Positions 47,882 through 56,285 of a DNA stretch of 64,000 nt are shown here, in pieces; position 1 is the stretch's first letter, and every line of letters begins with the position of its first letter. The stretch is from NCBI GenBank assembly GCA_019636625.1, contig JAHBXE010000004.1, positions 124,001-188,000 on the forward strand, in the 5' to 3' direction. The translations under genes and the position numbers were made by a program. A model generated the notes under the pieces. That model ran no database searches and was not told the origin of the DNA. It worked only from the letters and a program-made list of their open reading frames with translations. The DNA comes from Phycisphaeraceae bacterium (GTDB lineage: Bacteria > Planctomycetota > Phycisphaerae > Phycisphaerales > UBA1924).

Positions 47882-48829
47882 ATGGCGTTCCACGGGCTGC
47901 TGGTCATCCGTGATGAAAGCGACATCATCGGCGAGACCCTGCGGCACGTGCTGACCTGGGCGGACGGGGTGTACGTACTCGACACGGGAAGCACGGACGG
48001 GACATGGGAGATCGTCAATGAGCTTGCCCGGCGGGACGGGCGGGTTGTGCCGTTCCTGAGGCAGCCCGTGTACTGGCACCTGGGCCTTCGTGCGCTGCTC
48101 TTTGACCGGTTCCGGGATCGATTCCGGCGGGGTGACTGGATCGTGCGGCTGGATGCGGACGAGATGTACCACACCGCGCCGCCGGAGTTCGTTCGATCCC
48201 GGGTATCGCGCGCGGAGGGCCGGGTGCGTTCGCTGATGTTCGAGTTTGTGCTCACGCGGAGCATGGTGGAGGCGGATCGGGCGTCGACAGGGGAGAAGGG
48301 GGGATCGGTCGTGGATCGCCGGCGCGTGTACTACATCGATCCTCACCCGGAGGTGCGGATGTTCCGGTACCGTCCTTCCATGCGGTGGACACCCGATCGG
48401 GATGGGCCGTTTGACGAGGGGCTGATGGCGTACGAGCGGATTCCAGTGCGGCACTACCGGTGCCGCGATGAGGCGCAGGTGAAGAAGCGGTGTGCGCTGC
48501 GGACTCGGATGCGGCGGGGGCAGCCTGGGGACCAACCCCGGCACACCTTCGCTCCGGTAACGCATTGGGCGGAGGATGACTGGGAGTACTGGGTGTGGCC
48601 GGACGATTCGCCGCGGCTCCGGAGATGGGACCCCGGGGCGGAACTTCCCGAGTTTCGAAGCCCACGACTGGCACGCGGGACATGGGCCCGGCTTCGCAGC
48701 CAGTTGAAGCATGGGGTCCGGGCGCCGATGCTGCTCGATCGGTTCCGGACGCGGTATCCAACCGACTACATGCCGGAGCCAATCCCGGAGGAGGTCCAGG
48801 CGCAGCTCGCGGCGGCTGTGGGGGGGTGA
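47882..48829 (+). CDS. Glycosyltransferase family 2
   Basis: 315 residues. GT2 hallmarks: the N-terminal GLLVIRDESDIIGETLRHVL with VLDTGSTDGTWEIV, and the DxD region IVRLDADEMYH. The C-terminal half is basic with a long arginine-rich stretch (RCALRTRMRRGQ). It transfers a sugar to an unknown acceptor, possibly in surface polysaccharide synthesis. No other sugar genes are adjacent, and it lies directly upstream of sucD. The start is supported by a TAGGCT box six bases away. Confidence 0.87.
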   Translation: MAFHGLLVIRDESDIIGETLRHVLTWADGVYVLDTGSTDGTWEIVNELARRDGRVVPFLRQPVYWHLGLRALLFDRFRDRFRRGDWIVRLDADEMYHTAPPEFVRSRVSRAEGRVRSLMFEFVLTRSMVEADRASTGEKGGSVVDRRRVYYIDPHPEVRMFRYRPSMRWTPDRDGPFDEGLMAYERIPVRHYRCRDEAQVKKRCALRTRMRRGQPGDQPRHTFAPVTHWAEDDWEYWVWPDDSPRLRRWDPGAELPEFRSPRLARGTWARLRSQLKHGVRAPMLLDRFRTRYPTDYMPEPIPEEVQAQLAAAVGG

Positions 48830-48860
48830 GGCCGCCCTGCTGATCGGGGGCCGGGGCGCG

Positions 48861-48866
48861 TATCCT
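48861..48866 (+). promoter_or_regulatory. Putative -10 box (TATCCT) of sucD
   Basis: TATCCT ends eight bases before ATG 48875 with no ribosome site between. This fits the leaderless arrangement seen widely in the window. Confidence 0.35.
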
Positions 48867-48874
48867 GTGCTCCC

Positions 48875-49828
48875 ATGTCAGTCCTCGTCAACGCCAAAAC
48901 CCGCGTCATATGTCAAGGCATCACGGGCTCCTTCGGGGCGCAGCATACGAAGGGGTGCTACCACTACGGCACGCGGGTGGTCGGGGGTGTCACGCCCGGC
49001 AAGGGTGGAACCAAGGACGCCAACGGCTTGCCGGTCTTTGACACGGTCGAGCGGGCGGTTCGAGAGACGGGCGCGGATGCAACGATGATCTTCGTGCCGC
49101 CGCGCCTGGCGGCGGATGCGATCCTGGAGGCGGCGGCGGCGGGCATTCCCGTGATCTGCGCGATCACGGAGGGCGTGCCGGTGCAGGACATGATCAAGGT
49201 CCGCGCCGTGCTGGACGGGATGGAGAAGCGGCCGACGCTGATCGGGCCCAACTGCCCGGGGATCATCACGCCGGGGCCGAAGACGGGGGGCGGGACGTCC
49301 GGCTCGGACCCGTACACGAACGCGGGGTGCAAGATCGGGATCATGCCCGGGTACATCCACACACATGTGTCACAGGCGAAGCTGGGCAAGTCGGTGGGGA
49401 TCGTGTCCCGTTCGGGCACGCTGACGTACGAGGCGGTGTGGCAGACGTCCCGCCTCGGGCTGGGGCAGTCCACCTGCATCGGCATCGGCGGCGATCCCGT
49501 CCGTGGGTTGTCGCACATCGATTGCATCGAGCTGTTCAACATGGACCCGGATACGCACGGGATCCTGATGATCGGGGAGATCGGGGGGACGGACGAGATC
49601 GACGCCGCGCACTACGTGCGTCAGCACGTGAAGAAGCCGGTGGCGGCGTTCATCGCGGGGCGGACCGCGCCGCCCGGCCGGCGCATGGGGCACGCGGGGG
49701 CGATCATCGGCGGGGCGGACGACACGGCGGACGCGAAGATCCGCGCGTTGCAGGCCGCGGGCGTCGAGGTGGCCCTGAGCCCGGCGGACATGGGTGTGGC
49801 CATGGTGAAGGCGATGAGGCTGGGCTGA
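48875..49828 (+). CDS. sucD: Succinate-CoA ligase, alpha subunit
   Basis: 317 residues. It makes succinate, CoA and nucleoside triphosphate from succinyl-CoA in the TCA cycle, with a beta subunit SucC. The CoA-binding Rossmann domain starts [15 protein letters not shown]; the phospho-histidine is in [12 protein letters not shown] near residue 270, and the NCPGIITPG block is present. SucC is not adjacent, so the usual sucCD operon is split here. It is followed by REP-like palindromes rather than another gene. Confidence 0.95.
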   Translation: MSVLVNAKTRVICQGITGSFGAQHTKGCYHYGTRVVGGVTPGKGGTKDANGLPVFDTVERAVRETGADATMIFVPPRLAADAILEAAAAGIPVICAITEGVPVQDMIKVRAVLDGMEKRPTLIGPNCPGIITPGPKTGGGTSGSDPYTNAGCKIGIMPGYIHTHVSQAKLGKSVGIVSRSGTLTYEAVWQTSRLGLGQSTCIGIGGDPVRGLSHIDCIELFNMDPDTHGILMIGEIGGTDEIDAAHYVRQHVKKPVAAFIAGRTAPPGRRMGHAGAIIGGADDTADAKIRALQAAGVEVALSPADMGVAMVKAMRLG

Positions 49829-49862
49829 GCGAGGCTTGGTCGGCTCGAGGTGGCGCCTTCAT

Positions 49863-50015
49863 GGTGGCACGCCTCTCCGGGGCGTGAGCTGCGTTCACGG
49901 TGGCACGCCTCTCCGAGGCGTGTGATGCATTCTCACTTCGAGAGTCCGGCGCCGTTCCACGCCATCCGGGGTGGAGGGAAGGGGTACGCACGCCTCGGAG
50001 AGGCGTGCCACCGTG
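49863..50015. repeat. REP-like palindromic repeat cluster
   Basis: Three copies of a 24-base unit occur: 49863-49886, 49899-49922 and, inverted, 49989-50012. Units two and three are identical and extend to 27 bases (49896-49922 and 49989-50015). Each unit contains CACGCCTC and GAGGCGTG around a TCC loop, so each forms its own eight-base-pair hairpin; copy one has one mismatch. A GGTGG head precedes the hairpin. No transposase is visible. Confidence 0.75.
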
Positions 50016-50070
50016 GAAGGCGCGTGGCTTGCCATTGGCCGCAAGCCCAACTATTGTGCCAACAGATACC

Positions 50071-50556
50071 ATGAAGGGACTTCAGCACGAAATCGGGAAG
50101 CGGGCGCCGTTTGAGCATCCGGAGCAGGAGGCGTACCTCAACCTGCTGCGGACCAAGAGCGTGCTGGAGGGTGAACTGCACGCGCTCTTCAAGGCGCGGG
50201 GTCTGAGCGAGGCGACGTACAACGCTCTGCGGATCCTGCGGGGTGAGCTGCGGGCGGGTGCGGACGGCGTGCCGTGCCAGGTGATCGGTGAGCGACTCAT
50301 CACGCGCGTGCCGGATGTGACGCGGCTGATAGACCGGCTCGAAGGTGCCGGGCTGGCCAAGCGGGCGCGAACGCCCAAGGACCGGCGCGTGGTGCTGGTA
50401 TCGATCACGAAGAAGGGCCTGGCGGCGCTGGACGCGCTGGACAAGCCGCTCCTGGACCTGCACAAGCGGCAGTTCCGGCACATGGAGCGGTCCGAGCTTG
50501 AGGCGCTCAACCAGTTGCTGGTCAAGGCCCGGCGGCCCAAGGCCTTGGAGGAGTGA
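50071..50556 (+). CDS. MarR family transcriptional regulator
   Basis: 161 residues with the MarR winged helix: a start helix region, LSEATYNALRILRGEL, then QVIGERLITRVPDVTRLIDRLEGAGLA and the wing KRARTPKDRRVVLVSITKKG. MarR proteins repress genes in response to phenolics or oxidants. The neighbour is a pirin gene whose promoter carries a palindrome, the likely operator. ATG 50071 follows TATTGT by 13 bases and has no obvious ribosome site. Confidence 0.9.
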   Translation: MKGLQHEIGKRAPFEHPEQEAYLNLLRTKSVLEGELHALFKARGLSEATYNALRILRGELRAGADGVPCQVIGERLITRVPDVTRLIDRLEGAGLAKRARTPKDRRVVLVSITKKGLAALDALDKPLLDLHKRQFRHMERSELEALNQLLVKARRPKALEE

Positions 50557-50665
50557 CCTCCCCCTCCTCCCCCCTCTCCCCCCTCCCCCGGCCCGGATGT
50601 GAGAGCGTTTGGGGTCTTGGAGGGACCGATCGCCAGTCGGCCGAACACCCGGGGCACGGCGGGCG

Positions 50666-50690
50666 TATAATAGTTGTTGAAACAAGTATT
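50666..50690 (+). promoter_or_regulatory. Pirin promoter with MarR-type operator
   Basis: The -10 box TATAAT (50666-50671) overlaps an imperfect palindrome at 50669-50690. Its centre is TTGTT-GA-AACAA, and symmetry extends to 20 of 22 bases with AATA and TATT at the ends. A MarR dimer bound here would block the polymerase. The AAAGGA ribosome site follows downstream. Confidence 0.55.
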
Positions 50691-50715
50691 CCAACGACCC
50701 ACGAAAGGAGCCCCC

Positions 50716-51408
50716 ATGATCACCGTCCGCAAGTCCGACGATCGCGGCCACCTGGACCACGGCTGGCTCAAGACCGCGCACACCTTCAGCTTCGGGCACT
50801 ACTACGACCCGAAGTTCATGGGCTTCCGTTCCCTGCGCGTCATCAACGACGATACCGTGGCGCCCGGCCGGGGCTTTGGCACGCACCCGCACGACAACAT
50901 GGAGATCATCACGGTTGTGCTCTCGGGTGCGCTGCGGCACAAGGACTCGATGGGCCACACGCAGGACCTGACCCCCGGCGAGGTGCAGCACATGTCCGCG
51001 GGAACGGGCATCATGCACAGCGAGTTCAACCCCTCACCGACAGAGGCCGTGCATCTCTACCAGATTTGGATCGAGCCCCGCAGCGAGAACGTCAAGCCCG
51101 TGTACCACCAGACCCGCCCCGCGCCGGCCAAGAACGGCCTGAGGCTGGTGGCCTCCGGCGACGGCGCCGACGGCTCCATCCCGATCAACGCGGATGCGAG
51201 GCTGTACAAGGGCCAGTTGGACGCCGGCCGGTCGATCGACGTTCCGCTGGGCCACGATCGGCACGCCTGGGTGCAGGTGTTGCACGGTGAGGTGACCGTC
51301 AACGGGCAGACGCTGGCGACGGGGGACGGCGCCGCGATCTCCGGGGAAACGACGGTCTCCATCGGCGCGGCGTCGGATGCGGAGTTGCTGGTGTTCGATC
51401 TGGCGTAG
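50716..51408 (+). CDS. Pirin family protein
   Basis: 230 residues, double-cupin pirin type. Metal ligands are GTHPHDNMEI (His, His) and MSAGTGIMHSE (Glu/His) in the N-terminal cupin, and the start has KSDDRGHLDHGWLKTAHTFSFG, typical of bacterial pirins with quercetinase-like activity. The C-terminal cupin is degenerate, as is usual. AAAGGAG precedes ATG 50716. It lies downstream of a MarR gene and an operator-like palindrome, the common arrangement for an oxidant- or phenolic-induced gene. Confidence 0.93.
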   Translation: MITVRKSDDRGHLDHGWLKTAHTFSFGHYYDPKFMGFRSLRVINDDTVAPGRGFGTHPHDNMEIITVVLSGALRHKDSMGHTQDLTPGEVQHMSAGTGIMHSEFNPSPTEAVHLYQIWIEPRSENVKPVYHQTRPAPAKNGLRLVASGDGADGSIPINADARLYKGQLDAGRSIDVPLGHDRHAWVQVLHGEVTVNGQTLATGDGAAISGETTVSIGAASDAELLVFDLA

Positions 51409-51457
51409 ATCGGACGCCCGAGAGGCGAGGGTCGGCATCGCGCGTTACGATGCGGCG

Positions 51458-52378
51458 ATGCCGACCTTCGCGACGGACCTGAAGCTTCCCAATCGCCGCC
51501 AGGGCAAGGTTCGTGACATTTACGACATGCCCGATGGGCGACTGTTGATCGTCGCGACCGACCGCATCTCGGCCTTCGACGTGGTCATGCCGACGCCGAT
51601 CCCCGGCAAGGGCAGGCTGCTGACGGAGATTTCCACATTCTGGTTTCGGTTCATCGAGGCGCGCAAGTTGTCCCCCACGCACCTTCGCAGCACGAGCGCG
51701 GCGGACATTCCGCCCGGTGCGCTCGGGGCTGAATCGCGGGCCGACCTCGAAGGTCGGGTGACGATCGGCGCCCGCTGCCGCGTGGTGCCGGTGGAGTGCG
51801 TGGTGCGAGGTTACCTGGAGGGGTCGGGTTGGAAGGATTACCAGCAGACCGGTTCGGTGTGCGGTGTGCGGTTGCCTCCGGGGCTGCGGCAGTGCGACCG
51901 TCTGCCGGAGCCGATCTTCACGCCCGCCACCAAGGCCCCGCAGGGGCAGCACGATGAGAACATTTCCTTCGAAGAGGCGTGCGAGCGGGTCGGGCGGGGG
52001 TTGATGACGACCCTGCGTGACCGGTCCATCGCGATCTACGCCGCGGCGAGCGAGTACGCGCTGGCCCGGGGGATCATCATCGCCGACACCAAGTTTGAGT
52101 TCGGGCTTCCCGAGGGTTCATCCGACCCGATGCTGATCGACGAGGCCTTGACGCCCGACAGTTCCCGCTTCTGGCCCGCCGCGGACTACCAGCCCGGTCG
52201 GGCGCAGAAGAGTTTCGACAAGCAGTTTCTTCGGGAGTACCTGGAAGAGCTGGTCGCGGCCGGGAAGTGGAACAAGCAGGCCCCGGGGCCGGAGCTGCCG
52301 GACCGGATCGTGCAGGGCACGCTGGCGCGGTACACGGAGGCCCGCGATCGGTTGACGGGCCCGGCTTCCACGAGATGA
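51458..52378 (+). CDS. purC: Phosphoribosylaminoimidazole-succinocarboxamide synthase
   Basis: 306 residues, SAICAR synthase of purine synthesis. The start LKLPNRRQGKVRDIYDMPDG and the block VATDRISAFDVVMPTPIPGKG are diagnostic. Later blocks include VVRGYLEGSGWKDYQQTGSV and IADTKFEFGLPEG. The length fits the longer eukaryote/planctomycete type. ATG 51458 lies six bases after TACGAT, consistent with leaderless expression. It ends 13 bases before the convergent anti-sigma gene. Confidence 0.95.
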   Translation: MPTFATDLKLPNRRQGKVRDIYDMPDGRLLIVATDRISAFDVVMPTPIPGKGRLLTEISTFWFRFIEARKLSPTHLRSTSAADIPPGALGAESRADLEGRVTIGARCRVVPVECVVRGYLEGSGWKDYQQTGSVCGVRLPPGLRQCDRLPEPIFTPATKAPQGQHDENISFEEACERVGRGLMTTLRDRSIAIYAAASEYALARGIIIADTKFEFGLPEGSSDPMLIDEALTPDSSRFWPAADYQPGRAQKSFDKQFLREYLEELVAAGKWNKQAPGPELPDRIVQGTLARYTEARDRLTGPASTR

Positions 52379-52391
52379 GCGACGATCGAGC

Positions 52392-53141
52392 TCAGCCCTT
52401 CTTGGGCAGGGCGATGACGACGCGCCGTTTCATGTCCGACACCCACGTGCCGCCCGGCTCCTCGATCGTCACGGCGAAGGCCGCGGCGTTCTTCGTCTTG
52501 ATCCGCGGGCTGATGGGGACGATGACCTCACCCGTTCCCGCCGCGTCGAAGATCGCGCCGCTGATGCGCTGGCCCATGCCCCGCTCGTCGATGATCCAGA
52601 GCTGGTAGACCTCCTTGGAGGGGTCTTTCGCGGGCAGGCCGGTGAAGGTCATGAACCCGCGCTGCTCGCTCTCGTTCCAGATCACCTCGCCGCGAACACC
52701 GGGAACTTCGGACTTCACGGACTCATCGGACCATTCACCCCACGGGCCCTTGATGGTGTCGGCGCGGGACAGGAGCGATTGGCGCTGCTCGGCGAGCGAT
52801 GGCGAGGGCTTGAAGGAAGGCCACCACGCGCCGATGGCGATGGCGAGGCACGCGGCGGCGACCGCCCACCCGATGTACCCCGCGATGCTCCTCCGGCCGA
52901 TGACGGCAACTGGTGCCGGGGCGTCGTCCAGCGTCGCAGCGATGCGGCTCTTGAGCAAAGCGGGCATCGGTTCGGCGCCGGCGGCGATCGCCAGGTCCAC
53001 CGCCGCGGCGGCGAGGTCCATGCTGTCCGGATCGATATCGGGATACTGCGCCAGGAGCGTGTCGAGTTCGCGGGCTTCGGACTCGGACAATCCCTGCGTC
53101 GCTCGATCGGCCAGGAGTTCCCAGAGACGGTCGCGGCTCAT
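52392..53141 (-). CDS. RskA-type anti-sigma factor
   Basis: 249 residues. An N-terminal cytoplasmic domain (LWELLADRATQGLSESEARE) is followed by one membrane helix (YIGWAVAAACLAIAIGAWW) and an extracytoplasmic RskA domain (GFMTFTGLPAKDPSKEVYQLW). There is no HxxxCxxC zinc motif. It should hold the sigma factor inactive until the outer domain is cleaved. Its ATG overlaps the sigma stop codon. Order on the strand is fasciclin, sigma, anti-sigma. Confidence 0.88.
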   Translation of the reverse strand: MSRDRLWELLADRATQGLSESEARELDTLLAQYPDIDPDSMDLAAAAVDLAIAAGAEPMPALLKSRIAATLDDAPAPVAVIGRRSIAGYIGWAVAAACLAIAIGAWWPSFKPSPSLAEQRQSLLSRADTIKGPWGEWSDESVKSEVPGVRGEVIWNESEQRGFMTFTGLPAKDPSKEVYQLWIIDERGMGQRISGAIFDAAGTGEVIVPISPRIKTKNAAAFAVTIEEPGGTWVSDMKRRVVIALPKKG

Positions 53142-53758
53142 GCGGCACCTCCCTGGAGCGTGGTTCCCTCGAGCAGCTCACGAACGCGGATGAGCCCGCG
53201 GCGGATATGGGTCTTGACCGTGCCAAGCGGCAAGCCCGTCGCCTGCGCGATCTGTTCGTGCGAGAGGCCGCGGTAGACGGAGAGCTTGACCGCTCGCTGC
53301 TGATCGGGCGAAAGCTGGTTGATGGCACGGGCGGCGATCGCGGCCTCATCTCGCAGGTCGTCCGCCGGGGTCTCGGCGGGAAGGGCCTCGGACAGGGCCG
53401 CGGACTGCGGCGCTCGGGCGCGGGATCGGGCACGGTCGATCAATCGGCGACGGGCGATCATGGCGACAAAGGTGCTCTCGGAGGCGACGGAGGGGTCGAA
53501 CCGCGCGGCGCTCTTCCACAGCGCGATGAACGCATCCTGCGCGGCGTCTTCCGCTTCGGCCGGGCACAGGCGGCGCGCGAGTGACCACACCAGACCGCTG
53601 TACTGGTCCAGGCACTCCCGCATCGCGGCCTGATCGCCGGACGCCACACGCTGGAGCACGGTTGGGGGCACGATCGGCTGACACTCCCGTACGACCGCTC
53701 GACGCCGCGGTCGGCGGCAATGGTACTTGTCCTTCCGGCCCTTGGCCAATGCCGGCAT
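53138..53758 (-). CDS. ECF RNA polymerase sigma factor, SigK-like
   Basis: 206 residues from ATG 53758; the frame runs upstream to 53893 and GTG codons inside are alternatives, so the start is uncertain. Region 2 reads MRECLDQYSGLVWSLARRL then EAEDAAQDAFIALWKSAARFD, and region 4 has LSPDQQRAVKLSVYRGLSHE with GLPLGTVKTHIRRGLIRV. It is paired with an RskA-type anti-sigma and lies below a fasciclin gene. This is the same combination as the mycobacterial SigK-RskA-MPT70/83 locus. Confidence 0.88.
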   Translation of the reverse strand: MPALAKGRKDKYHCRRPRRRAVVRECQPIVPPTVLQRVASGDQAAMRECLDQYSGLVWSLARRLCPAEAEDAAQDAFIALWKSAARFDPSVASESTFVAMIARRRLIDRARSRARAPQSAALSEALPAETPADDLRDEAAIAARAINQLSPDQQRAVKLSVYRGLSHEQIAQATGLPLGTVKTHIRRGLIRVRELLEGTTLQGGAA

Positions 53759-53889
53759 CGGAATCACACATGACACGGACACAGGGCACACACTCACGTC
53801 CCACCCCTTGCGATCAAGGCGCCGACCGCCGTTTCCGGTCGGTCGGAGCTCCCCCCTGCCCGGCAGCACAACAGCCCGGGCGGCATGGA

Positions 53890-54858
53890 TCACTTCGGCA
53901 TGATCACGGAGTCGATCACGTGGATCACGCCGTTGGAGGCCTCGATGTCGGTGGCCGTGATGGTGGCCATCGCTTTGGCGTTGCCGATCATCACCTGGCC
54001 TTCCTTGTTCTTGATCGAGAAGGTCGAGCCCTGAACGGTCTTGGGGCTCTCGGTCAGCGTTACGGCCTTGTCGGCGTAGACGCGGCCGGGGAGCACGTGG
54101 TACGTCAGGATCGCCTTGAGCTGATCCTTGTTCTCCGGCTTGAGGAGGTTCTCGATCGTGCCCGGCGGGAGCTTCGCGAACGCCTCATCGGTCGGCGCGA
54201 AGACGGTGAACGGGCCCTTGCCCTTGAGCGTGTCGACGAGACCGGCCGCGGCGAGGGCCTTGGCGAGCGTCGTGAACGACCCGGCCTCGCCCGCGACGGT
54301 GATGATGTCCTTGTCGATCGGGAGGATGACCGTGTCGATCACGTGAATGACGCCGTTGCTGGCCTTGACGTCGGTCGCCGTGACGGTGGCCTTGCCGTCG
54401 AGCATGACCTTGCCGCCCTTGACGGCGATGTCCACCCGCTGGCCGTTGACGGTCGTGGCGTTGGTCAGGCCAACCACCTTCTCCGCCTTCACCGCGCCCG
54501 GGACAACGTGGTACGTGAGAATCGAGATCAGCTTGTCCTTGTTCTCCGGCTTCAGGAGCGTCTCCACGGTGCCGGCGGGAAGCTTCTTGAACGCCTCATC
54601 GGTCGGGGCAAAGACAGTGAAGGGCCCTTCACCCTTGAGCGTGTCGACCAGGCCGGCCGCCTTGAGCGCCGCGGCGAGGGTGTTGAACGTCCCCGCGTTC
54701 ATCGCCGTGGTCACGATGTCGTCCGCCTGCTCCCACGAGGCGGCGACCACCTTGGCTGAGTCCTTCTGTGAGGTGCAGGTGCTCTCGCACTGGGCGTAGG
54801 CGGTGCCGGCGAGGGCGAACGTGGACAGAGCGACAGACAGAAGCGTGCGGTTCATCAT
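53890..54858 (-). CDS. Secreted protein with two fasciclin (FAS1) domains
   Basis: 322 residues with a signal peptide ([21 protein letters not shown]). FAS1 domains span about 37-170 and 171-320. The H1-type motif [13 protein letters not shown] appears twice, as do ILTYHV and [12 protein letters not shown]. The two halves are strikingly alike ([19 protein letters not shown] versus [19 protein letters not shown]), indicating internal duplication. Fasciclin domains mediate adhesion. AAAGGA precedes the start. It is probably the first gene and target of the downstream sigma/anti-sigma pair, by analogy with mycobacteria. Confidence 0.93.
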   Translation of the reverse strand: MMNRTLLSVALSTFALAGTAYAQCESTCTSQKDSAKVVAASWEQADDIVTTAMNAGTFNTLAAALKAAGLVDTLKGEGPFTVFAPTDEAFKKLPAGTVETLLKPENKDKLISILTYHVVPGAVKAEKVVGLTNATTVNGQRVDIAVKGGKVMLDGKATVTATDVKASNGVIHVIDTVILPIDKDIITVAGEAGSFTTLAKALAAAGLVDTLKGKGPFTVFAPTDEAFAKLPPGTIENLLKPENKDQLKAILTYHVLPGRVYADKAVTLTESPKTVQGSTFSIKNKEGQVMIGNAKAMATITATDIEASNGVIHVIDSVIMPK

Positions 54859-55146
54859 GGGGTTCCTTTGGGGTTCGGTGTTCGGCCGTCGGCTTTCCCG
54901 CCGCGGCCGGCCCGCGTTGCCGCGGACGGGAAGGGTTTCGACGGGCCATGTCCCGTGGATTCACCGGCGGCAGAAATCGGTCCTGAAACAGGATGAAGAG
55001 GGCCGGATGTCCCGCGAGAAAGCGGTGAATCTGGAGAAGGAGGTGGATCGAAAGCGGTGGCGTCCGAGAAGGCCGCGGGGGAGCGTTGACCTCCGTCGGC
55101 GCTCCGATTCGGTCAGGCCTCGAACATTCGATCAAGGAGAGACGCC

Positions 55147-55746
55147 ATGAAGGGAATGATTGCCGGACTTGTGTGCCTCGGGATGGTGGCGACCTCGGCG
55201 GACGCCGCGGTGGCGCGTTCATCCACCTCCACGATTGCCTCGTTCGTCGCGTCGAGCGGGAACGGGTTTGACAACAACCCCTTTGATTACGATGTGCTTC
55301 TGAAGGCGGCGGTCACGGCGGATCTCGTGGCGCCGCTGGCCGATCCGCAGGCGCGGCTGACGCTCTGGGCACCCAACGATGGGGCGTTCGTCCGCCTGGC
55401 CCGCGACCTGGGCTTTGCCGGGACGTCCGAGGCCAACGCGTGGGACTACCTGGTCGGCGTGCTGACGAACCTGGGCGGGGGCGACCCGATCCCCGTGCTG
55501 CGCCAGGTGTTGCTGTACCACGTCGCCCCAACCCGGATCAACGCCGTGCAGTTCCTGATTCTGGGCATCACCGGGCAGACGGTGGCCACGCTGCAAGGAG
55601 GGACATTCCGCCCGGCCGGCCTCCGGATCATCGACAACGAGCCGGATCTGGCTGATCCCACGCTGTTCGTGCCGCTCAACGTGGTGACGGGCAACGGGAT
55701 CGTCCACACCATCAGCCGCGTCCTGATCCCCGTGAACCTGCCCTGA
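55147..55746 (+). CDS. Secreted single fasciclin-domain protein
   Basis: 199 residues with a signal peptide (MKGMIAGLVCLGMVATSADA). One FAS1 domain: LLKAAVTADLVAPLADPQARLTLWAPNDGAF, LLYHVAPTRINAVQ, then GNGIVHTISRVLIPVNLP. It diverges from the two-domain protein but belongs to the same family and starts 288 bases away in the opposite direction. An AAGGAG ribosome site precedes the ATG and a strong terminator follows. It may be part of the same regulon. Confidence 0.85.
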   Translation: MKGMIAGLVCLGMVATSADAAVARSSTSTIASFVASSGNGFDNNPFDYDVLLKAAVTADLVAPLADPQARLTLWAPNDGAFVRLARDLGFAGTSEANAWDYLVGVLTNLGGGDPIPVLRQVLLYHVAPTRINAVQFLILGITGQTVATLQGGTFRPAGLRIIDNEPDLADPTLFVPLNVVTGNGIVHTISRVLIPVNLP

Positions 55747-55772
55747 TTGAAGTGGGGACAAGATCTCCTTTG

Positions 55773-55816
55773 GCGGCGGGCGGGACGTCCCCACACGTTC
55801 CCCCGCCGCTTTTTTT
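55773..55816 (+). terminator. Rho-independent terminator after the fasciclin gene
   Basis: GCGGCGGG (55773-55780) pairs with CCCGCCGC (55802-55809), followed by seven T (55810-55816). The 21-base loop can fold further (GGGAC with GTCCC). It lies 27 bases after the fasciclin stop. Confidence 0.75.
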
Positions 55817-55890
55817 GCCGGCGTCCGTTTCGAGCCGGAATCAGTACACTGTGCCCGCCGGGGCCTCCTCCCGGGGAGCAGGAGCTGCGC

Positions 55891-56265
55891 ATGCCGTCAT
55901 TGATCGTGAGTTCCGGAAAGCAGGAAGGGTTGTTCTTGCCGCTGGGCAAGAAGACATCCGTCATCGGGCGCGATGAAGCGCTCCCGCTCCAGGTTGAGGA
56001 TGAGAAGGTCTCGCGCCGCCACGTGCAGATCCGCTTTGAACCCGCCGACAGTCGCTACCGGGCGCAGGACATGAAGAGCACCAACGGCACGCTCTACAAC
56101 GGGCGGCAGGTGACGACGGAAGTCGTGCTTTCCGAGGGGGACGAAATCCAAATCGGCGACACCCGCCTGCTCTTCACGATGGAAGACCCGAAGGACCGTC
56201 CCAACGCGCTCGAAGTTCTCAAGAAGGTCGGCGAACGTCGGCGCAGCACGCTTATGAAGCCTTGA
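55891..56265 (+). CDS. FHA domain protein
   Basis: 124 residues, nearly all one forkhead-associated domain. Phosphothreonine-binding motifs: TSVIGRDEALPL, then VSRRHVQIRFE, followed by STNGTLYNGRQV. FHA proteins read Thr phosphorylation in kinase signalling or secretion control. A 30-residue charged tail follows. CAGGAG precedes ATG 55891. No kinase is adjacent, so the partner is unknown. Confidence 0.9.
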   Translation: MPSLIVSSGKQEGLFLPLGKKTSVIGRDEALPLQVEDEKVSRRHVQIRFEPADSRYRAQDMKSTNGTLYNGRQVTTEVVLSEGDEIQIGDTRLLFTMEDPKDRPNALEVLKKVGERRRSTLMKP

Positions 56266-56285
56266 ATCGCTGGGCTCCCATGTAC

